DNA of 13,152 bases from Micromonosporaceae bacterium (GTDB taxonomy: Bacteria; Actinomycetota; Actinomycetes; Mycobacteriales; Micromonosporaceae): positions 1 through 13,152 of the forward strand of contig DPJL01000378.1 in assembly GCA_003543035.1 (NCBI GenBank). Direction: 5' to 3'. Under the pieces are notes generated by a model, which searched no databases, was not told the origin of the DNA, and was given only the letters and a program-made list of their open reading frames with translations. Made by a program: the position numbers and the translations under genes. Below are positions 6,671 through 13,027 of the stretch, in pieces. Within the stretch, counting starts at the first letter, position 1. Each line of letters starts with the position of its first letter.

Positions 6671-7333
6671 CTAGCCGCCTTCCGGTTTGGCGAGCCGATA
6701 ACCCACCCCGCGCACCGTCTGCACCAGACTCGGGTCGCCCAGCTTGCCGCGCAGGGTGGCCATGTGCACATCGAGGGTGCGCCCGGCCCCGCGCCAAGCG
6801 GTGTGCCAGACCTCGATCAGCAAGCGCTCCCGGGGAACGGCATAGCCCGGGTCTCGCGCCAGGCATAGCAGCAGCTCGAACTCCTTGGGAGTCAACAGAA
6901 CCGGCTTGCCATGGCTGGTGACCTCGTGTCGCCGCTGATCGATCTGCAGGTGGCCGACCTCGATCACCGGGCTGCGCTCGGGCCGGGCCCGGCGCATGAC
7001 AGCCTCCATCCGGGCGTAGAGCTCGGCGAGGCTGTAAGGCTTTACCAGGTAGTCATCCGCGCCGCTGCGCAGCCCGGCGACCTTGTTGCGGTCGTCGCCA
7101 CGCGCCGTGACGACGATAATGCCGGTCTCCTCACCGCGGCGGCGCAGCTCGCGGCAGACCTCGAGCCCGTCGCCGTCGGGCAGGCCGAGATCCAGCAGCA
7201 CAATGTCGGCTGTCGGCGCCGCAAGCGCTTCGGCGGCCGTCCCGGCGCGGTGGACACGGTGACCCTGCCGACGCAATGCCTCTGCGAGTGCCTCGGCGAC
7301 ATGGATGTCATCCTCAACGAGCAAGACTCTCAT
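6671..7333 (-). CDS. OmpR/PhoB-family response regulator
   Basis: A 220-residue regulator. The receiver domain (1-117) has the acidic pair D8/D9, phospho-acceptor D48 in IVLLDLGLPD, T76 in VVTARGD and K98 in YLVKPYSLAELYAR. The winged-helix output domain (about 125-217) shows LTPKEFELLLCLARDPGYAVPRERL, the recognition helix around GRTLDVHMATLRGKLGD, and the closing wing VQTVRGVGYRL. Proteins of this class bind tandem direct repeats about one helical turn apart. The ATG at 7333 begins the canonical first strand MRVLLVEDD; AGGCGAA lies just upstream. It is co-transcribed with the kinase and divergent from the TRAP permease. The three TCAAG repeats in front of the permease promoter are its best candidate target, and control of the permease operon is the simplest reading. 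Confidence 0.93.
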   Translation of the reverse strand: MRVLLVEDDIHVAEALAEALRRQGHRVHRAGTAAEALAAPTADIVLLDLGLPDGDGLEVCRELRRRGEETGIIVVTARGDDRNKVAGLRSGADDYLVKPYSLAELYARMEAVMRRARPERSPVIEVGHLQIDQRRHEVTSHGKPVLLTPKEFELLLCLARDPGYAVPRERLLIEVWHTAWRGAGRTLDVHMATLRGKLGDPSLVQTVRGVGYRLAKPEGG

Positions 7334-7489
7334 TTCGCCTGCCACGGTACGTCGCACGAGCGGGATTTGGTGGCCACCCTGGTACCCGGCGTGGCGAGAT
7401 GGCTCCGCCGCACACCGCGACGACGGCTGATATACGGCGGGCCTTGTCATGAACTTAAGCCCTGCGGGCACCGCACCAGAACAACAGTG
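7334..7489 (-). promoter_or_regulatory. Upstream region of the two-component operon
   Basis: No gene. The frame of the response regulator stays open through part of it, but the encoded residues do not resemble a receiver extension. A TATATC hexamer on the minus strand (7429-7434) is the most -10-like sequence, about 95 bp from the regulator start, with only a poor -35 (TTAAGT) 18 bases before it. A perfect 10-bp palindrome GGTGGCCACC lies at 7369-7378. Confidence 0.3.
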
Positions 7490-7502
7490 GTCAAACTTTG
7501 AC
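7490..7502. promoter_or_regulatory. Palindromic operator candidate GTCAAACTTTGAC
   Basis: A perfect 13-bp palindrome (6-bp arms around one base) in AT-rich sequence between the divergent regulator and permease genes, about 60 bp upstream of the permease -35. It differs from the core of the stop-codon palindrome at 5264-5276 by one symmetric base change per arm. It may be a dimeric repressor or activator site shared by the divergent units. Confidence 0.45.
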
Positions 7503-7530
7503 TTCCCCTTGAGGTATCGAAGGGCCGCAC

Positions 7531-7560
7531 ATCAAGTGACAGTCAAGAGAAGACTCAAGT
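7531..7560 (+). promoter_or_regulatory. Three tandem TCAAG repeats, candidate response-regulator site
   Basis: ATCAAGTGA, GTCAAGAGA and CTCAAGTCG begin at 7531, 7542 and 7554, i.e. at 11- and 12-bp steps, all in the same orientation. Repeats spaced by one helical turn and placed directly upstream of a -35 box are the classic layout for activation by OmpR/PhoB-type regulators. An inverted CTTGAG lies at 7509-7514. Confidence 0.5.
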
Positions 7561-7562
7561 CG

Positions 7563-7592
7563 TTGCCTGGCCCGTAGCCGGACTCCTACGTT
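7563..7592 (+). promoter_or_regulatory. Probable permease operon promoter
   Basis: TTGCCT (7563-7568) and TACGTT (7587-7592) are separated by 18 bp and resemble the sigma-70/HrdB -35 and -10 boxes; the -35 is weak, as expected for an activated promoter. Transcription would begin near 7599, about 20 bases before the permease GTG. Confidence 0.45.
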
Positions 7593-7608
7593 GTGCGACG
7601 AAGCACAA
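7591..7608. promoter_or_regulatory. CRP-like inverted repeat TTGTGC-N6-GCACAA
   Basis: Perfect 6-bp arms with a 6-base spacer, the geometry of CRP/FNR-family sites (TGTGA-N6-TCACA) with C/G replacing A/T at the inner position. It overlaps the end of the -10 box and the expected start of transcription, a position where a bound protein would repress. As RNA it could fold into a small hairpin ending two bases before GGAGG (7610-7614) and affect translation instead. Confidence 0.4.
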
Positions 7609-7619
7609 AGGAGGCCGTA

Positions 7620-9644
7620 GTGAATTCCACCGTGTTACCGCCGCGTGACGTTGCGGACGCCGATGGTCAGGCGAAGCGCACCGAGGAAATCATTGCCGAG
7701 TATGACGCCGAGCGCCCGGCTCGGCGGCTGAGCGGCAAGCTGGCACTGGCCATCAGTGTCATCGCTGCCGGTCTGTCCATCTATGCGTTGTACTGGGTCT
7801 TCCAGCCCATTCCGGTGCTGCAGTACCGGATGAGCTTCCTGGCCGTCGTGCTGCCGTTGACGTTCCTGTGTTACCGACCCGGCGTTCGCTGGTTGCGCCG
7901 CAGGCGTTCCGTCACACAAGACGCTCCGATAGACCGGCCCGACCACCCCGGGCTGGTGGACTGGTTACTTGCCGCCGCTTCGGTGGTCGTCTGCGCCTAT
8001 CCGCTGCTGGGCTTTGACGCCTTCATCCGCCGCACCTTCGAACCCACCACATTGGACCTCGTGATGGGCGGCCTGTGTGTGCTGCTCGTGTTGGAGGCCA
8101 CCCGCCGGACGGTGGGTGCGATCCTGCCCGCGATCTGCCTCGGCTTCGTCGCTTACGCGTATTACGGGGGGTACCTGCCGCTGGAGTGGCGGCTCGGGCA
8201 CCGCGGTTACGACTTCGACCGCATCATCGTGGCGCAGTACATGGGCACCGAGGGACTTTTCGGAGTGCCGCTCGACGTCGCCGCCACCTACATCATCCTG
8301 TTCACCATCTATGGTGCGGTGCTTGAGTATTCGGGCGCGGGCAAGTTCTTCGTGGACGTGTCCTTCGCAGCTTTCCGCCGCTCACGCACGGCTGCCGGGC
8401 GCACTGTCACGCTCGCCGGCTTCCTACTGGGTACCGTTTCCGGCTCCGGCACGGCAACCGCTGTCTCGCTAGGCTCGGTAGCCTGGCCGATCCTGAAGCG
8501 CGCCGGGTACCCTAAGGAGCACGGCGGCGGAGTGCTTGCGGCGACCGGCATCGGTGCCATCCTTTCCCCACCGACCCTTGGCGCGGCGGCCTTCATCATC
8601 GCCGAGTACCTCAAAGTCAGCTATCTCCAGGTGCTCCTCTTCGCGACGGTCCCCACTGTCCTTTATTACCTGGGCATCATCCTGGCCATCGAAATCGACG
8701 CGCGCCGGTTTGGTACCCGCCCGGTGGAAGTGGAAAGCCCACCGCTGGGCCGGCTGCTGCTCCGCTTCGGTTACCACTTCTCGTCTCTGGCGGCCATCGT
8801 GGTGTTCATGGCGCTTGGGGTCTCGCCCTTCCGCTCGGTCGTCCTCGCCACGCTGCTCGCCTTCGCACTGTCGTTCCTGGACAAACGCAACAGCTTGACA
8901 CCAAAGCGTGCCGGGCAGGCCCTCGCGCAAGGAGCCACCGGCGTACTACCGGTCGCCGCGACGACCGCCGCGGCCGGGATCATCGTCAGCGTCGTCACGC
9001 TCACCGGCTTGGGGCTCAAGGCTTCGGGCATGATCGTCGACCTCGCGCAGGGCAATCTGCTTGCCACTGCGGTGCTTGCCGCCGTCGCGGTGTTGCTGCT
9101 CGGCCTGGCCGTGCCGGTGACGGCGTCGTTCATCATCGCCGCGGTCATTGTGGGACCGGCCCTGCAAGCCCTTGGTGTATCACCGGAAGCCACCTACATG
9201 TTCATCTTCTACTTCGCGGTGCTCTCCGAGGTGACTCCGCCTACGGCCCTCGCCGCGGTGGCAGCGTCGGCGGTCACGGGCGGCAACACCTTCCGCACGA
9301 TGATGATGACCTGGAAGTACACGCTGCCCGCTTTCCTTGTCCCGTTTGCGTTCGTGCTTACCCCGGCCGGGGAAGCCCTGCTATTCCAAGCGCCCTGGCC
9401 GGATGTGCTACTCGCGACAGCCGTCAGCGCGCTGGCCGTCTGCGCCCTCGCTGTGGTCACCGGTGGGTGGCTATTGGGCCCGGCCCGCTGGCCGGAGCGG
9501 GTCCTCTGTGCCGCGGCTGCTGTTCTCCTGCTCTATCTCTCGCCTTACCCGGCGATGGTCGGTGCCGCGCTCTTCGCCGTGGCGATCGGCGTCCATCTGC
9601 TCACCAGAAACCATCAACTGTCTCAAGTGGAGGAATCGCAATGA
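7620..9644 (+). CDS. TRAP transporter fused permease subunit (TAXI type, DctQM fusion)
   Basis: A 674-residue membrane protein fusing the small four-helix Q part and the large M part, the usual form for TAXI systems. After a hydrophilic N-terminus (1-38) come helices at about 40-60, 70-85, 112-130 and 145-185, then the M domain. Its two transport hairpins are visible: GTVSGSGTATAVSLGSVAWP (271-290) with LSPPTLGAAAFIIAEYL (315-331), and LAVPVTASFIIAAVIVGPAL (496-515) with YFAVLSEVTPPTALAAVAAS (531-550). Two more helices (about 595-662) close the protein. TRAP systems import carboxylate-type solutes using ion gradients rather than ATP. The first hairpin motif differs from the common GSAVANV form. 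The GTG at 7620 is chosen over the in-frame GTG at 7593 because GGAGG sits exactly 5 bases before it. Its stop overlaps the next start as ATGA. Confidence 0.93.
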   Translation: MNSTVLPPRDVADADGQAKRTEEIIAEYDAERPARRLSGKLALAISVIAAGLSIYALYWVFQPIPVLQYRMSFLAVVLPLTFLCYRPGVRWLRRRRSVTQDAPIDRPDHPGLVDWLLAAASVVVCAYPLLGFDAFIRRTFEPTTLDLVMGGLCVLLVLEATRRTVGAILPAICLGFVAYAYYGGYLPLEWRLGHRGYDFDRIIVAQYMGTEGLFGVPLDVAATYIILFTIYGAVLEYSGAGKFFVDVSFAAFRRSRTAAGRTVTLAGFLLGTVSGSGTATAVSLGSVAWPILKRAGYPKEHGGGVLAATGIGAILSPPTLGAAAFIIAEYLKVSYLQVLLFATVPTVLYYLGIILAIEIDARRFGTRPVEVESPPLGRLLLRFGYHFSSLAAIVVFMALGVSPFRSVVLATLLAFALSFLDKRNSLTPKRAGQALAQGATGVLPVAATTAAAGIIVSVVTLTGLGLKASGMIVDLAQGNLLATAVLAAVAVLLLGLAVPVTASFIIAAVIVGPALQALGVSPEATYMFIFYFAVLSEVTPPTALAAVAASAVTGGNTFRTMMMTWKYTLPAFLVPFAFVLTPAGEALLFQAPWPDVLLATAVSALAVCALAVVTGGWLLGPARWPERVLCAAAAVLLLYLSPYPAMVGAALFAVAIGVHLLTRNHQLSQVEESQ

Positions 9645-10612
9645 AATACATTCACGCAACGCTCGCTTGTCTCCTCGCGCTGTCTGTCGCAGCGTGCGGT
9701 GGCGAGCGAACGCCCGAGGCCACGGAGAGCGGGCCGTACAAAGGCGGGCGGCTCTCCATCGCCACCGGCAACACCACGGGCGTCTACTACCAGCTGGGAG
9801 GTGGCCTCGCCGATCTGATCGGCAAGAACCTGACGGGCTATCAGGCCACGGCCGAGGCGACAGGTGCTTCGGTGGAGAACATCCAGCGGGTGGTCCGCGG
9901 TGACTCCGACATCGCGTTCACGCTCGCCGACGCGGCCGGGGATGCGGCCACGGGCAAAGGTGCCTTCACCGCACCGCAGCCGGTGCGCGCGATCGCCCGG
10001 ATCTACACCAACTACACGCATGTCATCGCACGGTCCGATGCGGGCATCGCCACCGTGGCCGACATGAAGGGCAAGCGCATCTCCACTGGGAGCCCTAACT
10101 CCGGTACCGAAAACATCGCTCTAAGGCTTCTCAAAGCGGCCGGTCTCGACCCGGCGGCGGACATCAAGAAGCAGGCGTTGTCGTTGCCGGAGACGGTGCA
10201 GGGCATGAAGGACGGCAACATCGACGCGCTCTTCTGGTCGGGCGGCCTGCCCACCGGCGGCATCACCGACCTCACCACGTCCATGAAGGACAAGGTGGTC
10301 TTCGTGCCGCTGGCCGACCTGCTGCCCAAGATGCAGAGCGAATTCGGCCAGGTCTACCAGCCGATTTCGCTGAAGAAGGAGGTCTACAAGACCGCGGCCG
10401 ACGTGCCCACCATCGCGGTGCCGAACATGCTTGTCGTCTCGGACAAGATGCCGGACAAGCTGGCCCACGACCTCGCCAAGCTGATCTTCGACAACCTCGA
10501 GACGCTGGGCAAGGTGCACCCGGAAGCCAAGAACATTCAGAAAGATGTGGCGAACAAGACCGAGCCGGTCGTGCTTCACCCCGGTGCGAAGTCCTACTTC
10601 GAAAAGGGCTGA
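9641..10612 (+). CDS. TAXI-family solute-binding lipoprotein of the TRAP transporter
   Basis: A 323-residue receptor that captures solute outside the membrane and hands it to the permease. The lipoprotein signal LALSVAAC gives a lipidated Cys19, followed by a Thr/Glu linker and the TAXI domain: LSIATGNTTGVYYQLG (38-53), AFTLADAAG (92-100), QPVRAIARIYTNYTHVIA (113-130), STGSPNSGTEN (148-158), WSGGLPTGGI (199-208), AVPNMLVVSDKMP (259-271) and LHPGAKSYF (312-320). The last two blocks match the paralogue at 4298-5275 closely, but the two differ in charge and in the loop after the first glycine motif (TGNTTGVYY versus TGGVGGVYF), a region that lines the ligand cleft in this family, so ligand range may differ. 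GGAGGA 6 bases before the ATG is strong. It is coupled to the permease by a 4-base overlap. Confidence 0.94.
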   Translation: MKYIHATLACLLALSVAACGGERTPEATESGPYKGGRLSIATGNTTGVYYQLGGGLADLIGKNLTGYQATAEATGASVENIQRVVRGDSDIAFTLADAAGDAATGKGAFTAPQPVRAIARIYTNYTHVIARSDAGIATVADMKGKRISTGSPNSGTENIALRLLKAAGLDPAADIKKQALSLPETVQGMKDGNIDALFWSGGLPTGGITDLTTSMKDKVVFVPLADLLPKMQSEFGQVYQPISLKKEVYKTAADVPTIAVPNMLVVSDKMPDKLAHDLAKLIFDNLETLGKVHPEAKNIQKDVANKTEPVVLHPGAKSYFEKG

Positions 10613-10627
10613 CGGTCCCCCAATGGC

Positions 10628-10655
10628 GGGGAGGCGCCAAACCTGGTGCCTCCCC
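10628..10655 (+). terminator. Terminator of the TRAP operon
   Basis: GGGGAGGCGCC pairs with GGTGCCTCCCC (11 bp, one G-U) across the loop AAACCT, 15 bases after the stop of the binding protein. No U run follows, which is common in high-GC actinomycetes. It closes the two-gene transport operon. Confidence 0.75.
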
Positions 10656-10662
10656 AGCTTCG

Positions 10663-10678
10663 GTAAGTATAGACTTAC
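10663..10678. promoter_or_regulatory. Inverted repeat GTAAGT-ATAG-ACTTAC
   Basis: A perfect 6-bp inverted repeat in a short AT-rich stretch between the TRAP terminator and the next gene, about 100 bp upstream of its start. The size suits a TetR- or MarR-type operator. Promoter boxes downstream are uncertain: TTGGCT (10703-10708) and TACCGT (10728-10733) are 19 bp apart. The remaining spacer to 10775 shows nothing beyond the ribosome binding site GGGGGAG. Confidence 0.35.
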
Positions 10679-10775
10679 GGATGAAAAGACTTTCCCGTTC
10701 CTTTGGCTGGGTAGCGGGCCCGGCGTGTACCGTTGCGCACCTGTTCAGCTGAAAGATCGCCATCGGGGGAGTGCG

Positions 10776-11399
10776 ATGTTCACAAGATCAGGGATGTTGG
10801 CAGTCCTTATTCTGCTCACTGCGGCCGCTGCGCCAGAGCGTGTGGCAGCAGTAGCCGCGCCCGGTGATCCGAGCCGAGAGCAGTTACAACATCTGCTGAT
10901 AACCTCGCAGGATCTGGAAGCGGTCACCAAGATGTCCTGGGTGGCGCTGCCGCTGGAGGTGCGCTATCCGGCCGGGCCGGCGGGCACGGCCGCGTCCAGC
11001 GGATGCCCGGGCATGGACAACGCGGTCCTGGCCAACAACACCGGTTTGCTCGACTCGGGAGTGCAGCCCTTCCACACCAAGGCGGGCGACTTCCTTGAGG
11101 AAACGATCGCCTATGACAAGTCCGCCAAGGAGCATGTCCAGCAGTTGGGCCTTGCCATCCAGGCGTGCCCGGTCATGATCTTCACCGATGGCCCGCCGAT
11201 CGAGGTCAAGCCAATCGATCTCGGTGAAACCGTCGCGGGTTTCCGGGCTTACATCGGTGGGATAAGCCGCTCAGTGGTGCTCGCCGCCGCCTACGGCGAT
11301 TACGTGATCGAGCTGATCTTCAGCGATCGCGACTACCCGGACTCCTTCTACAAAGCTCTTTTGCGAGCGGCCTATTACCGGGTCGACAATCCGAGCTAA
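10776..11399 (+). CDS. Secreted protein of unknown function, possibly PknH-sensor-like
   Basis: A 207-residue exported protein. The ATG follows GGGGGAG by 4 bases. Residues 1-28 form a Sec signal peptide (hydrophobic core MLAVLILLTAAAAP, then an Ala-rich cleavage region) with no lipobox cysteine. The mature domain opens with a helix (SREQLQHLLITSQDLEAVTKMSW), has exactly two cysteines, C77 (SSGCPG) and C131 (IQACP), likely paired, and ends in alternating strands (SVVLAAAYGDYVIELIFSD) and a helix (SFYKALLRAAYYR). The LLxxxDL start, a mid-domain Cys and a Cys-Pro after a long helix recall the PknH-type extracellular sensor fold found in many mycobacterial and actinomycete exported proteins, but this is a resemblance only. 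Own promoter is likely because a terminator separates it from the TRAP operon. The last 4 bases overlap the convergent hexosaminidase gene. Confidence 0.75.
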   Translation: MFTRSGMLAVLILLTAAAAPERVAAVAAPGDPSREQLQHLLITSQDLEAVTKMSWVALPLEVRYPAGPAGTAASSGCPGMDNAVLANNTGLLDSGVQPFHTKAGDFLEETIAYDKSAKEHVQQLGLAIQACPVMIFTDGPPIEVKPIDLGETVAGFRAYIGGISRSVVLAAAYGDYVIELIFSDRDYPDSFYKALLRAAYYRVDNPS

Positions 11400-13027
11400 G
11401 CGCGGCCCAGCACATTGCGGGTGAGTGCGGCCAGCTCGATTTCGCGGTCGGCATGTTGGCGTGGCCATCCCGCCGCATCCGGGCGGCGTTGCCACGGGTG
11501 CGGGCCGCTATCGGGCCGGTACTCCACGCCGAGCGCGTCAAGGCGGGGAAGGTGCTCCCTCAGCCGGTGCGGGAAGGTGTCCACATCGGAGGGTTGGGTG
11601 GACCAGGCCACCTCGGCAAAGGCACACAACCTCGGGAACGCCAGATAGTCCACCGCCCGGGTGCTGTCCGCGTGTTCGGTCCACACGTTGCACTGGGCGC
11701 CGATAACCCGCTCGTGCGAAGGCGGATCAAACCTGCGGACATCATCGACCGTCAGCAGCGTGCCGACCGGGATCGGCTCCTCGGGGCCGTCCGACTGCCG
11801 ATAATCCAGGTAGACCGAGGTGTCCGGGCAGACCACGACGTCGTGGCCGGCTTCGGCCGCCGCGAGCGCCACGGTCGGCCCCCGCCAGGCGGCCACGGTG
11901 GCCGTGAGTGGTAACCCGCCCTCAAGAATCTCGTCCCAGCCGTAGAGTCGGCGGCCCTTGGCGTCGAGGTAGCGGTGGAACTGCTGAACGAACCAGCTCT
12001 GCAGCTCGTCCTCGTCGCGCAAACCCAGGTCGCGGAGGCGTTCCTGGACGGCGGCGCTGGCCCGCCACTCGTCCTTGCGGCACTCGTCGCCCCCGATGCC
12101 GATGTGGTGACTGGGGAAGAGCTCGAGCACCTCGTCGAAAACGTTGTGGAAGAAGGTGATCGTCTGATCGGAGACGTTGAGCACCTGACGGGAGATGCCC
12201 CAGCGCGGCGAGACCTCGGTCGGCTCAACCCCGTTACCCAGGAAGGGATATGCGGCGATGGCAGCCTGGGTGTGCCCCGGGATGTCAATCTCGGGCACCA
12301 CGGTGATGAACCGCTCCGCCGCGTAGCCGACGATCTCGCGAATGTCCTCCTGCGTATAGAAACCACCGTGCGGGCGCCCGTTGAACTGCTCGTGCTGACG
12401 CGACCCCACCATCGAGTCATGCCGCCATGCCCCGACCTCGGTCAGCAGCGGATAGCGCCGGATCTGCAGCCGCCAACCCTGATCGTCGGTGAGGTGCAGG
12501 TGCAACACATTGAGCTTGTGCAGCGCCAACAGGTCGATGAAGCGCAACAGATCCGACTTGGGCATGAAGTGCCTTGCCACGTCGAGCATGCAGCCACGCC
12601 AACCGAACCGGGGCGCGTCTTCGATTTCCACGCAAGGGATGGTCCACTGTCCGGTGTGGACGGTTGCTTTCCGGTAGATCGCTGGTGGGAGCAGCTGCCG
12701 TAACGTTTGCGCACCATAGAAAACTCCGGCCGGACCGCCCCCGAGGATGTCTATCCGGTCCGGCCGGACGTGTAGGCGATATCCCTCGGCGGGCAACGCC
12801 GGGTCGAGGCCCAGCAGAATCTCCTGATCACCGTGATCAGGGACTTCTGCGCTCGCCACGCCGGCGACACGCCCAGGGAACTCCCTGATCACCGTGATCA
12901 AGAGCGGGAGGGTCGACCGTAGCCAGTGGCCGACGCCGGCGCAGCCGGCCTCGGCCACAAGCACCGTCGACTCCGTGAGGACGAACGTGCCGTCATGGAC
13001 GGTGACGGATGCGGGGTAGGGGAGCAT
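11396..13027 (-). CDS. Beta-N-acetylhexosaminidase, GH20 family
   Basis: A 543-residue glycoside hydrolase that removes terminal N-acetylglucosamine (or galactosamine) from chito-oligosaccharides, using the substrate acetamido group as nucleophile. An N-terminal non-catalytic domain (about 1-135) leads into the TIM barrel: RGCMLDVARHF (144-154), HKLNVLHLHLTDDQGWRL (170-187), VVPEIDIPGHTQAAIAAYP (243-261), the catalytic D314-E315 in HIGIGGDEC, then YGWDEIL (362-368), W382 and NVWTEH (447-452), which shape the sugar pocket. All catalytic residues are present. There is no signal peptide, so the enzyme is cytoplasmic and acts on sugars already imported. Its ATG shares one base with the stop of the ABC permease gene upstream (TGATG), with AAGGA nearby, so it is the last gene of a sugar uptake operon. 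Two identical DNA palindromes lie in its N-terminal coding part. Confidence 0.93.
   Translation of the reverse strand: MLPYPASVTVHDGTFVLTESTVLVAEAGCAGVGHWLRSTLPLLITVIREFPGRVAGVASAEVPDHGDQEILLGLDPALPAEGYRLHVRPDRIDILGGGPAGVFYGAQTLRQLLPPAIYRKATVHTGQWTIPCVEIEDAPRFGWRGCMLDVARHFMPKSDLLRFIDLLALHKLNVLHLHLTDDQGWRLQIRRYPLLTEVGAWRHDSMVGSRQHEQFNGRPHGGFYTQEDIREIVGYAAERFITVVPEIDIPGHTQAAIAAYPFLGNGVEPTEVSPRWGISRQVLNVSDQTITFFHNVFDEVLELFPSHHIGIGGDECRKDEWRASAAVQERLRDLGLRDEDELQSWFVQQFHRYLDAKGRRLYGWDEILEGGLPLTATVAAWRGPTVALAAAEAGHDVVVCPDTSVYLDYRQSDGPEEPIPVGTLLTVDDVRRFDPPSHERVIGAQCNVWTEHADSTRAVDYLAFPRLCAFAEVAWSTQPSDVDTFPHRLREHLPRLDALGVEYRPDSGPHPWQRRPDAAGWPRQHADREIELAALTRNVLGRA
12823..12841. repeat. Palindromic repeat, copy 1 (TGATCACCGTGATCA core)
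   Basis: CCTGATCACCGTGATCAGG is a perfect palindrome around one central base; the 15-bp core is 12825-12839. It lies inside the hexosaminidase gene and is read there as P-D-H-G-D-Q (residues 63-68). Confidence 0.7.
12884..12900. repeat. Palindromic repeat, copy 2 (TGATCACCGTGATCA core)
   Basis: Seventeen bases identical to copy 1 (CCTGATCACCGTGATCA), core 12886-12900, starting 61 bp from the first. Here it is read one frame off as L-I-T-V-I (residues 43-47), so the identity is at DNA level, not from a repeated peptide. Confidence 0.7.

Noticed and set aside
5922..6674. Plus-strand 250-codon frame opposite the kinase
   Set aside because: Low-complexity Gly/Arg composition and no start signal; the kinase on the other strand has every catalytic motif.
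6669..6866. 66-codon N-terminal extension of the kinase
   Set aside because: Lies inside the response regulator gene, is Arg/Pro/Gly-rich and would put a non-kinase tail before the first membrane helix; the GTG at 6668 gives a normal start.
7334..7471. Upstream extension of the response regulator by up to 46 residues
   Set aside because: Receiver domains begin at MRVLLVEDD; the extra residues match no part of the fold and cover promoter sequence.
11975..12703. Plus-strand 242-codon frame opposite the hexosaminidase
   Set aside because: No domain resemblance; the GH20 gene with its D-E pair explains the region.
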